Shown here piece after piece: positions 9,203 to 17,880 of a stretch of 64,000 nt of DNA. This DNA is from CAVPDG01 sp963702535. GTDB lineage: Bacteria; Chloroflexota; Anaerolineae; Anaerolineales; UBA4823. The notes under the pieces were generated by a model. It was not told the DNA's origin, made no database searches, and saw only the letters and a list, made by a program, of their open reading frames with translations. Location of the stretch: assembly GCA_963702535.1 (NCBI GenBank), contig CAVPDG010000013.1, forward strand, positions 1 to 64,000, given 5' to 3'. Numbering within the stretch: position 1 is the stretch's first letter; every line of letters starts with the position of its first letter. The position numbers and the translations under genes are program-made.

Positions 9203-9832
9203 TCACAGTTTGAGCGCGACTGCCGTTGAACGCCGTGGGGTCGCCTCGTTGTCTGGTGTCGCACCCATATCCATGGATCTGCGCAGGGTGCAGATGCGGT
9301 CCATCAACCGTTTTGGGCTGAGAGGCTTGGCCTGATAGTCATCAACCTTGAACGACGAAAGCCGATAGAGAAGACTCCGGTTTCCTCCATGCGTAAGCAG
9401 GAGCACGGACGCGGGCCGGATCTGGGGCTCCTCATGCATCACGGCCAACACGCCATCGCCCCCTCCCCATAGAAGCGAGGGATCCAAGACAAGGACGTCC
9501 GGCGTGAACTCTCGCAACCGGTCGATGCAAGCCAAGCCGGTGGTGGCTGTGCTGACGACCGCACCATGCTGGGAGAGATGCTCACGATAGGTGGCCATAA
9601 GGAACTCGTCCGAATCTGCGATGAGAATGCGAACCGACATCATGGCTTCTCCAAAGTCCAAAGCGGCCTCGGCGCGAATCCGTTCGCACACCTCACTACG
9701 ATGCACGACCAGGTTGGCCGGGGCCGAGATCCCAAGACGCACCCGGCCGGGGGTGGCGTCGAGAATGGTCACGGTCAATTGACATTGCGGAACGACAACT
9801 TTTTCGCCGACCTTTCGAGTTAGTACCAACAT
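9203..9832 (-). CDS. CsrA domain fused in frame to a response-regulator receiver domain
   Basis: 209 residues. Residues 1-60 are CsrA: MLVLTRKVGEKVVV with conserved Leu4 and Arg6, RVRLGISAP, and VHRSEVCERI with His44-Arg45 at the second RNA-contact site. Residues 66-190 are a complete receiver domain: acidic pair at Asp73/Asp75, phospho-acceptor Asp117 in VLVLDPS, Thr147 in LLLTHGG, and Lys169 in YQAKPLS. No stop separates the two. An internal start (ATG at 9643, residues 64-65) has its own TTTGGAGAA site, so the receiver may also be made alone. The fused form would couple mRNA binding to phosphorylation. The alternative is that two adjacent genes were merged by an indel at the join. A sigma-54-type promoter lies about 70 bases upstream. 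Confidence 0.8.
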   Translation of the reverse strand: MLVLTRKVGEKVVVPQCQLTVTILDATPGRVRLGISAPANLVVHRSEVCERIRAEAALDFGEAMMSVRILIADSDEFLMATYREHLSQHGAVVSTATTGLACIDRLREFTPDVLVLDPSLLWGGGDGVLAVMHEEPQIRPASVLLLTHGGNRSLLYRLSSFKVDDYQAKPLSPKRLMDRICTLRRSMDMGATPDNEATPRRSTAVALKL

Positions 9833-9901
9833 AGGGAACGCTCCCGGCCTGCGGCCTTGCTCGTCGTAATCATGGCTGGCATTTGTAGATCGTGTTCTGA
9901 A

Positions 9902-9916
9902 GCAACCACCGTGCCG
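9902..9916 (-). promoter_or_regulatory. Sigma-54 (-24/-12) promoter of the CsrA-receiver gene
   Basis: On the minus strand the bases read CGGCAC, five bases, TTGC: GG and GC are separated by exactly 10 bases as sigma-54 requires. The start codon at 9832 is about 70 bases downstream. An 18-base sequence, CCGGCACGGTGGTTGCTT, is repeated without change upstream of the repeat-protein gene at 12.4 kb. Confidence 0.65.
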
Positions 9917-10077
9917 GTCTCGGCATGGCACGCGAATCCCAGACGCAAGTCTTGGCGACTGTATGGATTAGAGCGATCGAAAGGCCGCTTCACCGGCCGG
10001 CCACCTTTGTTCGAGGCGACCGCGACAAGAAAGTGGTTGTCTGTTGGCATGACAATTTGTTTCAGTGGGGTATCCCG

Positions 10078-12378
10078 TTACGGGCTTGCGGCCGTGTTGC
10101 TGGCAGACGGGGCAGCCTGCCGTTCAGGGTTGGCATTTTCGGCGGTCTCCTCGGCAAGAGGCCGATCGATAAGAAATCCGCCTGCCCAGCCGCGCTGGGT
10201 AATGGCATTGTTACTGGCCTTGCAGCCGTACTCGTCTTTGCCCCCGTAGTCAATCAGGAAGCTGAAGTTCCCGCCGCACGCAGGCAGAGGGTGATAGGAA
10301 ACGCTGGGCGCTGCATGGGCTTGGCCCTGTCCGGTATAGACGTCGTCGCCGCCGTAATCGAACAGCACGCCCATGCTGCCTTGGGCCCCGTTGCCCTGGA
10401 GCATGGAGCCGTTGGCTTCATAGCGGTCGTTGCCGCCGAAGTCGGCCAACACGCCCAACGAGCAGTCCCAACCGAAGCCCATACCCATGATCCATCCTCG
10501 ATAGACATCATCGCCGGCATCGTCAAAGAGGAATCCCATGGCGAAGTGACAGCCCCACCCGCTGCCAAACCGTTGATAGGCAGGCTGCTTGCGGGATGCA
10601 CCGGCGTAGGACTTTTCGGTCGAGCCCAGGTGCTTGTCGTTGCCGGCAAAATCGCGAAGGAATCCCAACCCGAACCAGTAGCCTCCGCCGTGCGAGAGAT
10701 AGTCGAACTCGTAAATGTCGTCGCCCAAACCGTCTAACAGCACACCGATGCCGCCATTGGCCACTTGGCGGATGCCGGCGCCGACGCCCTGTCCCCATCC
10801 TTCCAGGCCCGGGGTTTCCGGGTAGGAATCAGGATAGACGCCCCCGATGAAGTAGCGGTCGTCGCCGCTCACGTCGTCCAGCAGTCCGAAGCCCAGAGGC
10901 CCGCCGAAGCCTTGGCCCCACATCGCGCAGCGATAGCGGTCATTCCCGCCACGGTCAATGAGAAGGCCCAGGCCAGCTATGGCGTGAGCCTGGCCGCGGC
11001 GTTGAGCCTTGTAGGTGTCGTTACCGGAGTTGTCGATCAGGATGCCGATCCCGGCGATCGACGAGCCCTGGGCCACATCGACCGCGTCGTACACATCGTT
11101 GCCTTCCCAGTCCAGGAGCAGTGACACGCCGAGGATTGCTCCGCCCTGGATTCCTGGCCGCGTGCCGCGATACACATCGTCGCCTTTGAGGTCGATGATC
11201 ACCAGCACTGGCCGCTGGCTGGAAACGGCTCCCTCAATGTATTCATCGTCGCCTCCCAGGTCGATCACGGCGGCTACGTCAGGCATTTCATCGAGGCGAT
11301 AGACGTTCTTATCTCGTCCGCCGACCAGGATCGTACCGGCCGGAGTGGTGATCCTCTTAAGCACGCGGCCCGACACGCCGGCCACCTTGACGTCCCCTTC
11401 TTCGGGAATCGCCTGGAGGTGTTTGCGGAACTCTTCGGTGATCAGGGGAAGCAGATCCTCAGCCGCCGCCAGCATTGCGCCCCGGTCCATCTTCTCCATC
11501 AGGTCGCAAAGCCGGCGGGCGGAAGAGCGATCGTTCAAGGTGTGCCCAACGTCGTTTGCACCTACAAACACCGAGTAGGAACGGTTTGTCAACTCGTTGA
11601 TCTCCGGCTTCGGCAATGGTGCAACGGCGGCGGCATAGTCGTCTTTTGCCTTCGCGAGCACTTGTTGCAGGACTTCAAGGGCTTGCTCGGGGCTTTGGAT
11701 GCTGGGCATAGGGTGGAGGCCATGTGGAGGACAATCGAGCTTTTCCCGCGCGGTACGCAGTACTTCGGTGAATCCGGCCGCCCCGCCCAGCACGGCTTGA
11801 TGCAGTTCTCGTGTGAAGCATTCTGCTTCTGCCGTGGCAATCGTCGGATTGCGCATCAATCGGTCGTACCATTTCAGACGGCAGTTGCCGGTAAGCTCCG
11901 AGCCCGTGCTCTTGCCCGCGCTGGTGTCCACGCGACTGGCCATGTAGCTAGTCCAGCGGGCAAATTCCGAGTCCAGTTGCCGCGAGCGGATAGACGCCAC
12001 GACGTCCTGCTGCATCAGAGCGACTTTGCTCGCTGCCAACGGGTCGCCAACCGCCGGAGGTTCGCTCGGGTGTCCGCCCTGGCCAACCGAAGGCGTGCTC
12101 TTCTCTGTGTCGGTCGGGAGGTTTTTCGAGAGCGTTGACACCGACTTGGGGTCGGCCGCAGGAAGGGCGATTTCTGTCGGACGAGTCCTCTGCAATTCCC
12201 GAGGTTGATAGTATGTCTGTTTGGGTTCGTGGTCGTCCGAATCGCCTCGCGAAGGTCCGAATAACCGACCGCGATGGGCAGCGCCGCCCGCCACTACAAC
12301 GAGGAGAGTTACTGCGAGAATAGTGGAGCTAATGCGCGAGGCCCGAAACGCGCAGTTCCAGCCGAGACCGAGAACCAT
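10078..12378 (-). CDS. Exported protein with about twelve GDDxY-type beta repeats
   Basis: An intact 766-residue protein with AAAGGAG before the ATG. Residues 14-34 form a signal anchor (ISSTILAVTLLVVVAGGAA). Residues 35-360 are helical and polar with no recognised domain. From about residue 365 to 720 a unit of 20-35 residues recurs about twelve times with the core L(I/L)D-x-x-G-(D/N)-D-x-Y, for example LIDRGGNDRYRC, LLDGLGDDIYEF and LFDYGGDDVYTG. Between cores the pattern is G-x-G-hydrophobic-G. The Asp-rich turns suggest a calcium-binding beta solenoid at the cell surface or in the periplasm. No enzyme is recognisable. The preceding sigma-54 promoter ties it to the kinase/NtrC pair alongside. 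Confidence 0.75.
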   Translation of the reverse strand: MVLGLGWNCAFRASRISSTILAVTLLVVVAGGAAHRGRLFGPSRGDSDDHEPKQTYYQPRELQRTRPTEIALPAADPKSVSTLSKNLPTDTEKSTPSVGQGGHPSEPPAVGDPLAASKVALMQQDVVASIRSRQLDSEFARWTSYMASRVDTSAGKSTGSELTGNCRLKWYDRLMRNPTIATAEAECFTRELHQAVLGGAAGFTEVLRTAREKLDCPPHGLHPMPSIQSPEQALEVLQQVLAKAKDDYAAAVAPLPKPEINELTNRSYSVFVGANDVGHTLNDRSSARRLCDLMEKMDRGAMLAAAEDLLPLITEEFRKHLQAIPEEGDVKVAGVSGRVLKRITTPAGTILVGGRDKNVYRLDEMPDVAAVIDLGGDDEYIEGAVSSQRPVLVIIDLKGDDVYRGTRPGIQGGAILGVSLLLDWEGNDVYDAVDVAQGSSIAGIGILIDNSGNDTYKAQRRGQAHAIAGLGLLIDRGGNDRYRCAMWGQGFGGPLGFGLLDDVSGDDRYFIGGVYPDSYPETPGLEGWGQGVGAGIRQVANGGIGVLLDGLGDDIYEFDYLSHGGGYWFGLGFLRDFAGNDKHLGSTEKSYAGASRKQPAYQRFGSGWGCHFAMGFLFDDAGDDVYRGWIMGMGFGWDCSLGVLADFGGNDRYEANGSMLQGNGAQGSMGVLFDYGGDDVYTGQGQAHAAPSVSYHPLPACGGNFSFLIDYGGKDEYGCKASNNAITQRGWAGGFLIDRPLAEETAENANPERQAAPSASNTAASP
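10200..11290 (-). repeat. Region coding for about twelve tandem GDDxY units
   Basis: Cores in order from the N-terminal side: GGDDEY, KGDDVY, EGNDVY, SGNDTY, GGNDRY, SGDDRY, LGDDIY, AGNDKH, AGDDVY, GGNDRY, GGDDVY, GGKDEY. Spacing is irregular (about 20 to 50 residues), so the copies are old and diverged rather than a recent DNA-level duplication. Confidence 0.7.
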
Positions 12379-12437
12379 AAGACGACTCCTTTCGCTTAGA
12401 GAGGACCGATGGTGGCAACCTGTTGAGAAATGTCAAA

Positions 12438-12452
12438 GCAACCACCGTGCCG
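12438..12452 (-). promoter_or_regulatory. Sigma-54 (-24/-12) promoter of the repeat-protein gene
   Basis: CGGCAC, five bases, TTGC on the minus strand, about 60 bases before the ATG at 12378. It has the same 18 bases as the element upstream of the CsrA-receiver gene, including the five non-conserved spacer bases, which suggests one activator or a recent shared origin. Confidence 0.65.
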
Positions 12453-12584
12453 GGCGAGGGGCATGCCTGTCGCAAAACACCCAAGTAACGTGTGGATAAG
12501 AGGTTAGGATGGCGTTGTCCACTTGCCGCAACCATCGCTGGCCCCGTAGCATGATCTCAAAGCAAGAAATACACTGTCTCCTCG

Positions 12585-12603
12585 CATGAAAGATTCTTTC
12601 ATG
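12585..12603. promoter_or_regulatory. Palindrome in the divergent intergenic region
   Basis: CATGAAAGA, one base, TCTTTCATG: a perfect 9-bp dyad between the repeat-protein gene (leftward) and the histidine kinase (rightward). Its place, about 130 bases upstream of one sigma-54 element and 100 upstream of the other, suits an enhancer-binding site for the NtrC-like activator. Only one copy was found. Confidence 0.35.
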
Positions 12604-12700
12604 GGCGGTGCGCGGACTGGCTGAGGTGGACCTGGCGTAAGTCATTCCTTAGAATAGGTTTACGCTGATTGTACGCCACCTTCGGTCGTCATGGTTCCGC

Positions 12701-12716
12701 TGGCACCGCGGTTGCG
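12701..12716 (+). promoter_or_regulatory. Sigma-54 (-24/-12) promoter of the kinase operon
   Basis: TGGCACCGCGGTTGCG matches the sigma-54 consensus at every conserved base (TGGCAC, five bases, TTGC). The kinase start at 12816 is 100 bases downstream. Confidence 0.7.
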
Positions 12717-12815
12717 TAGCCGACTTGACTAGCGCAGGCACAAAAGCGGTGGCTCCAGGCGGCCTTCAGAAATTTCCGAGGCGGCCGGTCGTCATGCTCC
12801 TGAAGGAAGCCCGAT

Positions 12816-14331
12816 ATGTTGTGGCGAAAACTCGTAACGCCAACGGCGGCTGTCAGTCTGATTTGGTTGGTCGTCAGGCGGGGCGACCATTTATTACCTC
12901 GATTGGGTGTACCATTCCCATTCGCGGGACTTAGCCGAGAACTTCACGACGATTCAGGCCGCGGACGCAATGCAGGATGCCTTGTGGCGGCTGCAGGCGA
13001 CCGTGATCGAGGTGGCGGAACGTGCTGACAGTCACACGCGGCTGGAGGTCGGTGAACTGGAGCGGGCGTTTGAAGCCCATCTCGCCGACGCGGCGACCGG
13101 CAGTGTGACACCGGAGGGGCGAGCGTTAATCGACGTAATTCGAGAACAGTTCTCGCAGTACCACAAGTGCATCCAAGCGCGGCTCGATTCGGAGTCCGCC
13201 AAGGATCCAGGTAAAGTACCTTCGGCAGAATTGTCGCGGCTAGCACACACCATTGCCGAATCCTGCAAGAGCCTGCTGAAAATCCAGGAGGGACTCATCA
13301 CGGAGTCAACTGCGCAACGCGGCCGGCTGCGAGTTGCCTTCGGTCGCGTGATGCTCACACTGTGGATCGTCGGCCCGACCGTCGGAATCGTCGCGGGGCT
13401 GTGGATCGCCCATAGGCTTCAGCGTTCGATCTCCCGGCTGAGCATCAGCTTGAAGGACGCAGAAGGCGGGCTGGATCGTGAGGTAGGCCGCGTTGACCTG
13501 GTTCCCTCGGACGATCTGCCGGCCCTGGAGCAGCAGGTCGAGCGGATCTCGTCGCGGATCCGGCAAGTGGTCGATGAACTCCAACAGGCCCGCCAGGAAA
13601 CGATGCTTGCGGACCGCCTGGCGGCCGTGGGCGAAATGGCTGCCGGCGTAGCTCACGAACTCCGCAATCCCCTCACCTCAATCAAACTCCTCATGCAGAC
13701 GGCGGCAGATGGACCTCCCAGCGATACGCTAACGCACGAGCACGTCCACGTGGTGCTGGAACAGGTGATCCGTATGGAGAACACGATCCAGGGCCTTCTC
13801 GACTTTGCCCGGCCGCCCCGGATGCAGACGGTCTGCCACGATCTCCGGGATACCGTGCATCGAGCCCTCAATCTTATGGAAGGCTACGCCAAACAGCAGG
13901 GAGTGGCCGTGCATCAGGAGTGCTCGACCACTCCCGTCGTGGTTGATGGAGATCCAGAGCAGCTCCATCAGGTGTTCGTTAACCTGATGCTCAACGGTGT
14001 CGAGGCAATGCCGGACGGAGGAGAACTACGGGTCACGGTACATCGCGTAGACGGAGTAAGCCCTGTTGCCAAGATCACGTTCTGCGACACCGGAACCGGG
14101 ATTCCTGAAGCCGTCATGCAGCGAATCTTTGAGCCATTCGTTACCGGCAAAGAACGAGGCACGGGCCTGGGGCTGGCCATCAGCCGGCGTATCCTCGAAC
14201 AACACGGTGGCCGGCTGACTGCGGCCAATCGGAAACCTCGCGGCGCCGAATTCACGGTTGAGTTGCCACTGAGCAGAAAACGTCCTACGCCTATACTTGG
14301 AACAGCAAACGGTGCTTCAGCAAACACTTAA
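12816..14331 (+). CDS. Sensor histidine kinase, NtrB-like (one frame change)
   Basis: The start at 12816 (MLWRKLVTPTAAV) has AAGGAAG seven bases upstream and opens with a membrane helix. The frame changes near 12880, after which the chain continues without a break to 14331. Order: helix 1, extracytoplasmic helical sensor of about 150 residues, helix 2 (LTLWIVGPTVGIVAGLWIA), HAMP linker, dimerisation box with phospho-accepting His in GVAHELRNPLTS, then ATPase boxes N (NLMLNGVEAM), G1 (DTGTGIP) and G2 (GTGLGLAI). About 505 residues. The HELRNPL box plus a following NtrC gene identify the pair as a sigma-54-activating two-component system. The sensed signal is unknown. Confidence 0.85.
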
Positions 14332-14361
14332 GAGGACATTCGTGACCCCAGTGCGCAAGGC

Positions 14362-14377
14362 CGGTGCATCACTTGCA
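14362..14377 (+). promoter_or_regulatory. Possible second sigma-54 promoter, before the TerB-like gene
   Basis: CGGTGCATCACTTGCA keeps the GG and GC dinucleotides 10 bases apart and has TTGCA at -12. It lies about 67 bases before the ATG at 14444. The -24 half (GGTGC) is poorer than the other three elements. Confidence 0.4.
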
Positions 14378-14443
14378 GCGATCGGCTCCGGCCACAGTTG
14401 TGACGCCAAACCACAATCTTTTTGCAGGAGAGGGTAAGGAATC

Positions 14444-15009
14444 ATGCCGAACTATTCAACGAAACACCAGAAAACGCTCGTCGATGCCATGTTCCATGAA
14501 CAGGATCAACAACTCCGGAAAGCATTCCGGGAGCGTATGGAGAAAGATGGAACGCCGGGACCAATTGGCCGAGGTCTCTGGCATTCGCGACGAGGCGGTG
14601 TTGGATCGGCTGATTGAGCTGGGCATCGGGCCAGAGACACTGGCGGCCCTGGAGGTCGTTCCACTGGTGTCCGTCGCCTGGGCCGATGGCAGCAGTGCAA
14701 GTGGAGGAACGCGAAGCGATCATTGCGCTCGCCAAGGCCGCCGGCATTCAGCCACAGGATGGTCGCTACCCCTTGCTGGAACACTGGCTCAAAAGACGCC
14801 CCGGAGCCGAGATGATCCAAGCCTGGAAGCACTATGTCAAGGGGTTGTGCCAACAGTTGGACCGCCAGGAAGTCGAGAGACTCCGGCACGAATTGCTGGA
14901 TCGTGCTCAAACCGTTGCCCAGGCGGCGGGCGGCTTTCTCGGGTTCGGCGACAAGATTTCCGCAGCAGAACGTTCCGTGCTCAGCGAATTGGAGCAGGCA
15001 TTTGCGTGA
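14444..15009 (+). CDS. TerB-like helical protein between kinase and activator (frame broken)
   Basis: Begins MPNYSTKHQKTLVDAMF after a GGAGAGGG site. Frame changes near 14545 and 14695 split it into three pieces that join smoothly: an N-terminal helical segment, then LDRLIELGIGPETLAALEVVPLVSVAWADG, then EEREAIIALAKAAGI and a helical C-terminus ending at 15009. The phrase hydrophobic-VAWADG-x-x-x-x-EER is typical of TerB/DjlA-type helical domains, which are linked to metal binding and membrane stress. About 188 residues. It sits between the kinase and NtrC genes (33 bases before the latter), which suggests a modulator of that system. Family assignment is by pattern only. Confidence 0.55.
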
Positions 15010-15041
15010 GGCCGGGACAATTGCAGATCAGGAGACGATCA

Positions 15042-16532
15042 ATGCCCACGTTGCTCGTCATCGATGACGAATCGAGTATCAGGCTCAGCATCAAGGCGGT
15101 CTTCAGCCGCACGGAGGTAACCGTGCTTGGAGCCGAGACTGCTGAGGAAGGAATGCGTCTGACGATGGAGCACTCTCCGGACGTCATCCTGCTGGACATC
15201 AAGCTCGGGACTGCCTCCGGGCTCGACGTATTCCATGAATTGCGGCGCATCGACCCGCGATGCCTCATCATCTTCATCACGGGATTCGGAACCACCGACA
15301 CCGCGATCGAAGCGATGAAGCTTGGTGCCTACGACTACCTCACCAAGCCGCTGGACGCCAAGCAGTTGAAGCATGTCGTCGATCAGGCGCTGGCCATCAG
15401 CCAGCTTGTGCATGTTCCCGCGATCATCGACGAGGGGGAGCGGCCCGAGGACAAACCCGACCGCTTGATTGGCAGCGGGGCGGCAATGCAGGCCGTCTGC
15501 AAGCAGATCGGTCGCGTCGCCCCTCAAGACGTTAACGTGCTGATCCTGGGCGAAAGCGGAACTGGCAAGGAACTGGTGGCCAGGGCCCTCTATCACCACA
15601 GCCGGCGAAGTCAGGCGCCGTTCCTGGCGATCAACTGTGCAGCCATCACCGAGTCGCTGCTTGGAAAGCGAGTTGTTCGGCCATGAGCGAGGCGCCTTCA
15701 CCGGCGCAGACCGCCGCCGCATCGGCAAGTTCGAGCAATGCCACGGCGGCACGCTCTTCCTGGACGAGGTGGGCGACATGGCCCCGCACACCCAGGCCAA
15801 GATTCTGCGACTGCTGCAGGAAGGATGTTTCGAGCGTGTGGGCGGAAACGACAGCATCTCCGTCGACGTGCGGATCATTGCCGCCACGAATCAGGACCTG
15901 GATTCATTGATCGAGCAGGGGCGATTTCGCAAGGATCTGTACTACCGTCTGAGCGGTGTGACGATTTCCCTGCCACCGCTGCGGGACCGTCGCGAGGACA
16001 TCGCGGAATTGGCGCACTATTTCCTGTTCCGCTACAACCGGCAATTGGGCGCGTCGCTTCAGTCCATCTCGCCGGAGGCCCTGGAGTTGCTGCAGGCCTA
16101 TCCGTGGCCCGGAAACGTGCGAGAACTGCAGAACGTGATCCGCCAGGCGGTCATCGTCGCGGCAGGGCCGACCATTCTTCCGGACTTCCTGCCGGCCGAT
16201 GTCCAGCAATACGAGCCGCCCGAAGCGGAATCGGACCTCGATATCGCCGCATTTCCGGATTCGGACTGGCAGAGCCTGCCGCAATCGGTCAAGAGCTTGG
16301 ATCGCCGACGGCGAGCGTGACGTCTACCGCCGTGCGCGGGAACAGTTTGATCGGCTGATCATCCACGAGGCAATGCAGCACGTTGGCGGCAACCGAAGCC
16401 AGGCAGGGACGCATCCTGGGCCTGAGCCACGTTACGCTTCGTGCCAAGCTGCGGAGCATGGAATTGTCAACCGAGAGAACCACGCCGTCAAGCGAAACCG
16501 ACGGGGAGCCTTCACAAACGAGTCCCGACTAG
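15042..16532 (+). CDS. NtrC-family sigma-54 activator (frame broken)
   Basis: Start at 15042 with AGGAGA upstream. Residues 1-125 are a receiver domain with Asp8/Asp9, phospho-acceptor Asp52 in VILLDIKLG, and Lys in YLTKPLD. The AAA+ domain shows Walker A GESGTGKE, the sigma-54-contact loop GAFTGA, Walker B GGTLFLDEVGDM and VRIIAATNQDL, and ends with YPWPGNVRELQNVI. A Fis-type helix-turn-helix follows (HEAMQHVGGNRSQAARILGLSHVTL split across a frame change). Frame changes lie near 15665, 16300 and 16400; all functional motifs remain. About 496 residues. It is the probable activator of the -24/-12 promoters found nearby. Confidence 0.85.
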
Positions 16533-16553
16533 CCTCTGTACAGGAGCCTCGCC

Positions 16554-17722
16554 ATGCCGTGCAGGTCTTTCACGCTTGCATTCTCGGCAGCAGTATTTCT
16601 GGCCGGAGAGACCGGTTGTGACCGTCCGGCGCAGAAGGAGCCGACCGCATCAACCGGCTCACCTGCGGCCGCTCGCACAGGAGGCACGACCCGAGGACGA
16701 CATCGGACATCAAGAAGGACGAGGAAGTCGTCTTCTACCCGACCTATGCCTGCCAAGCCGGCGGCGAGGCAGGTTGGACGGTGGCGATTCACGGGTCGAT
16801 CTTCGAGCCGGAACTGACCTCCTTAAAGCGGGCCGCGGCCCTCGAGTTGCTCTGCACTGCACTTGGGCTGCCGCGGAGGGAAGCGGAAACCGACATCTTC
16901 CGTCAGCGGGCCAGGGCTTTCTTGGTGGACAACGAGCGCGGAAAGAACATTGTGATCCGCCTTGGGAACACGGTTTACACCAGCGGTACCTCCGAGCCGA
17001 ATGGGCATTTCGCCGCTACGCTGCACTTCTCCGCCGCCGAGGCGGATCGCTTGCGCCAGGGCGGGGTGGATCGGGAAGGTTGGCTCGCCTTTGAGGCCGT
17101 CAACCGCCGCGGTGATGACCGCAGCTTTGCCGGCCGGGTGCAATGGATTGCCCCAGAAGGCCGCTCGGTGATCTCCGACATCGACGACACCATCAAGATC
17201 AGCAACGTGCAGGACCGCGAAGCCCTTCTGGCAAACACCTTCCTGCGCGATTTTCGGCCCGTGCCGGGAATGGCCGCGTTGTACCGCAAATGGGCAGAAA
17301 CGGGCGCAGCATTCCACTACGTGTCCGCCAGCCCATGGCAGCTTTACCAGCCCCTCGCTGGGTTTTGCCGTGGCGAAAGGTTCCCTGCCGGTAGCTTTCA
17401 CATGAAGCTCTTCCGGCTCAAAGACTCCTCAGCGCTGAGCCTCTTGGCCTCCCAGGAAGGGTACAAGACAGAGGTCCTTGAAAAGATCCTTGCCGATTTT
17501 CCGTCCCGCCGCTTCACGCTCGTCGGCGATTCTGGCGAGCAAGACCCGGAGGTTTACGCCGCCGTGGCCCGCAAGCATCCGGAGCAGATCGAGCACGTCT
17601 TCATCCGCAACGTGGGAGGCCGTGGTTCGGAGCCGGCGCGTTTCCAGAAGGCGTTCGAGGGCATCCCCGCCGGTCGGTGGAAGGTCTTTGAAAAGCCCGA
17701 GCACCTGCCGGAAGAACTGTAG
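16554..17722 (+). CDS. App1-family phosphatidate phosphatase-like protein (one frame change)
   Basis: Start MPCRSFTLAFSAAVFLAG gives a signal peptide; a Cys follows at about residue 22, but the lipobox is imperfect. After a Ser/Thr/Ala-rich linker and a frame change near 16690 comes IKKDEEVVFYPTYAC, then a beta-sandwich-like region, then the HAD-type catalytic motif SDIDDTIKIS (DxDxT). SASPWQLY, FHMKLFRLKD and LVGDSGEQDPE, the other landmarks of the DUF2183/App1 catalytic domain, follow. Yeast App1 converts phosphatidate to diacylglycerol; bacterial copies are uncharacterised. About 390 residues. An exported site would place it on envelope lipids. Confidence 0.75.
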
Positions 17723-17880
17723 ATCGAACGGCTGCCTACTAGACGCTCGGCTACTCCGCCGTCACGGAGACGCGGAAGTCGAACGTCGGGTTGCCGGAAA
17801 GTCCTCGAACTATTGAAAGGTACGGTCTAACACGCCGCATAAAACACGAGAGTTAAACTAAGCACAGAAAGGAACGAATC
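17723..17880. other. Intergenic stretch, 158 bases
   Basis: No gene or convincing promoter is seen. A small CTCCG/CGGAG hairpin is present near 17755. GAAAGGAA lies directly before the TPR-protein start. Confidence 0.3.

Noticed and set aside
15009..15042. A further -24/-12 element just before the NtrC-like gene
   Set aside because: The GG and GC dinucleotides are 11 bases apart rather than 10, and the gene already follows its neighbours in an operon.
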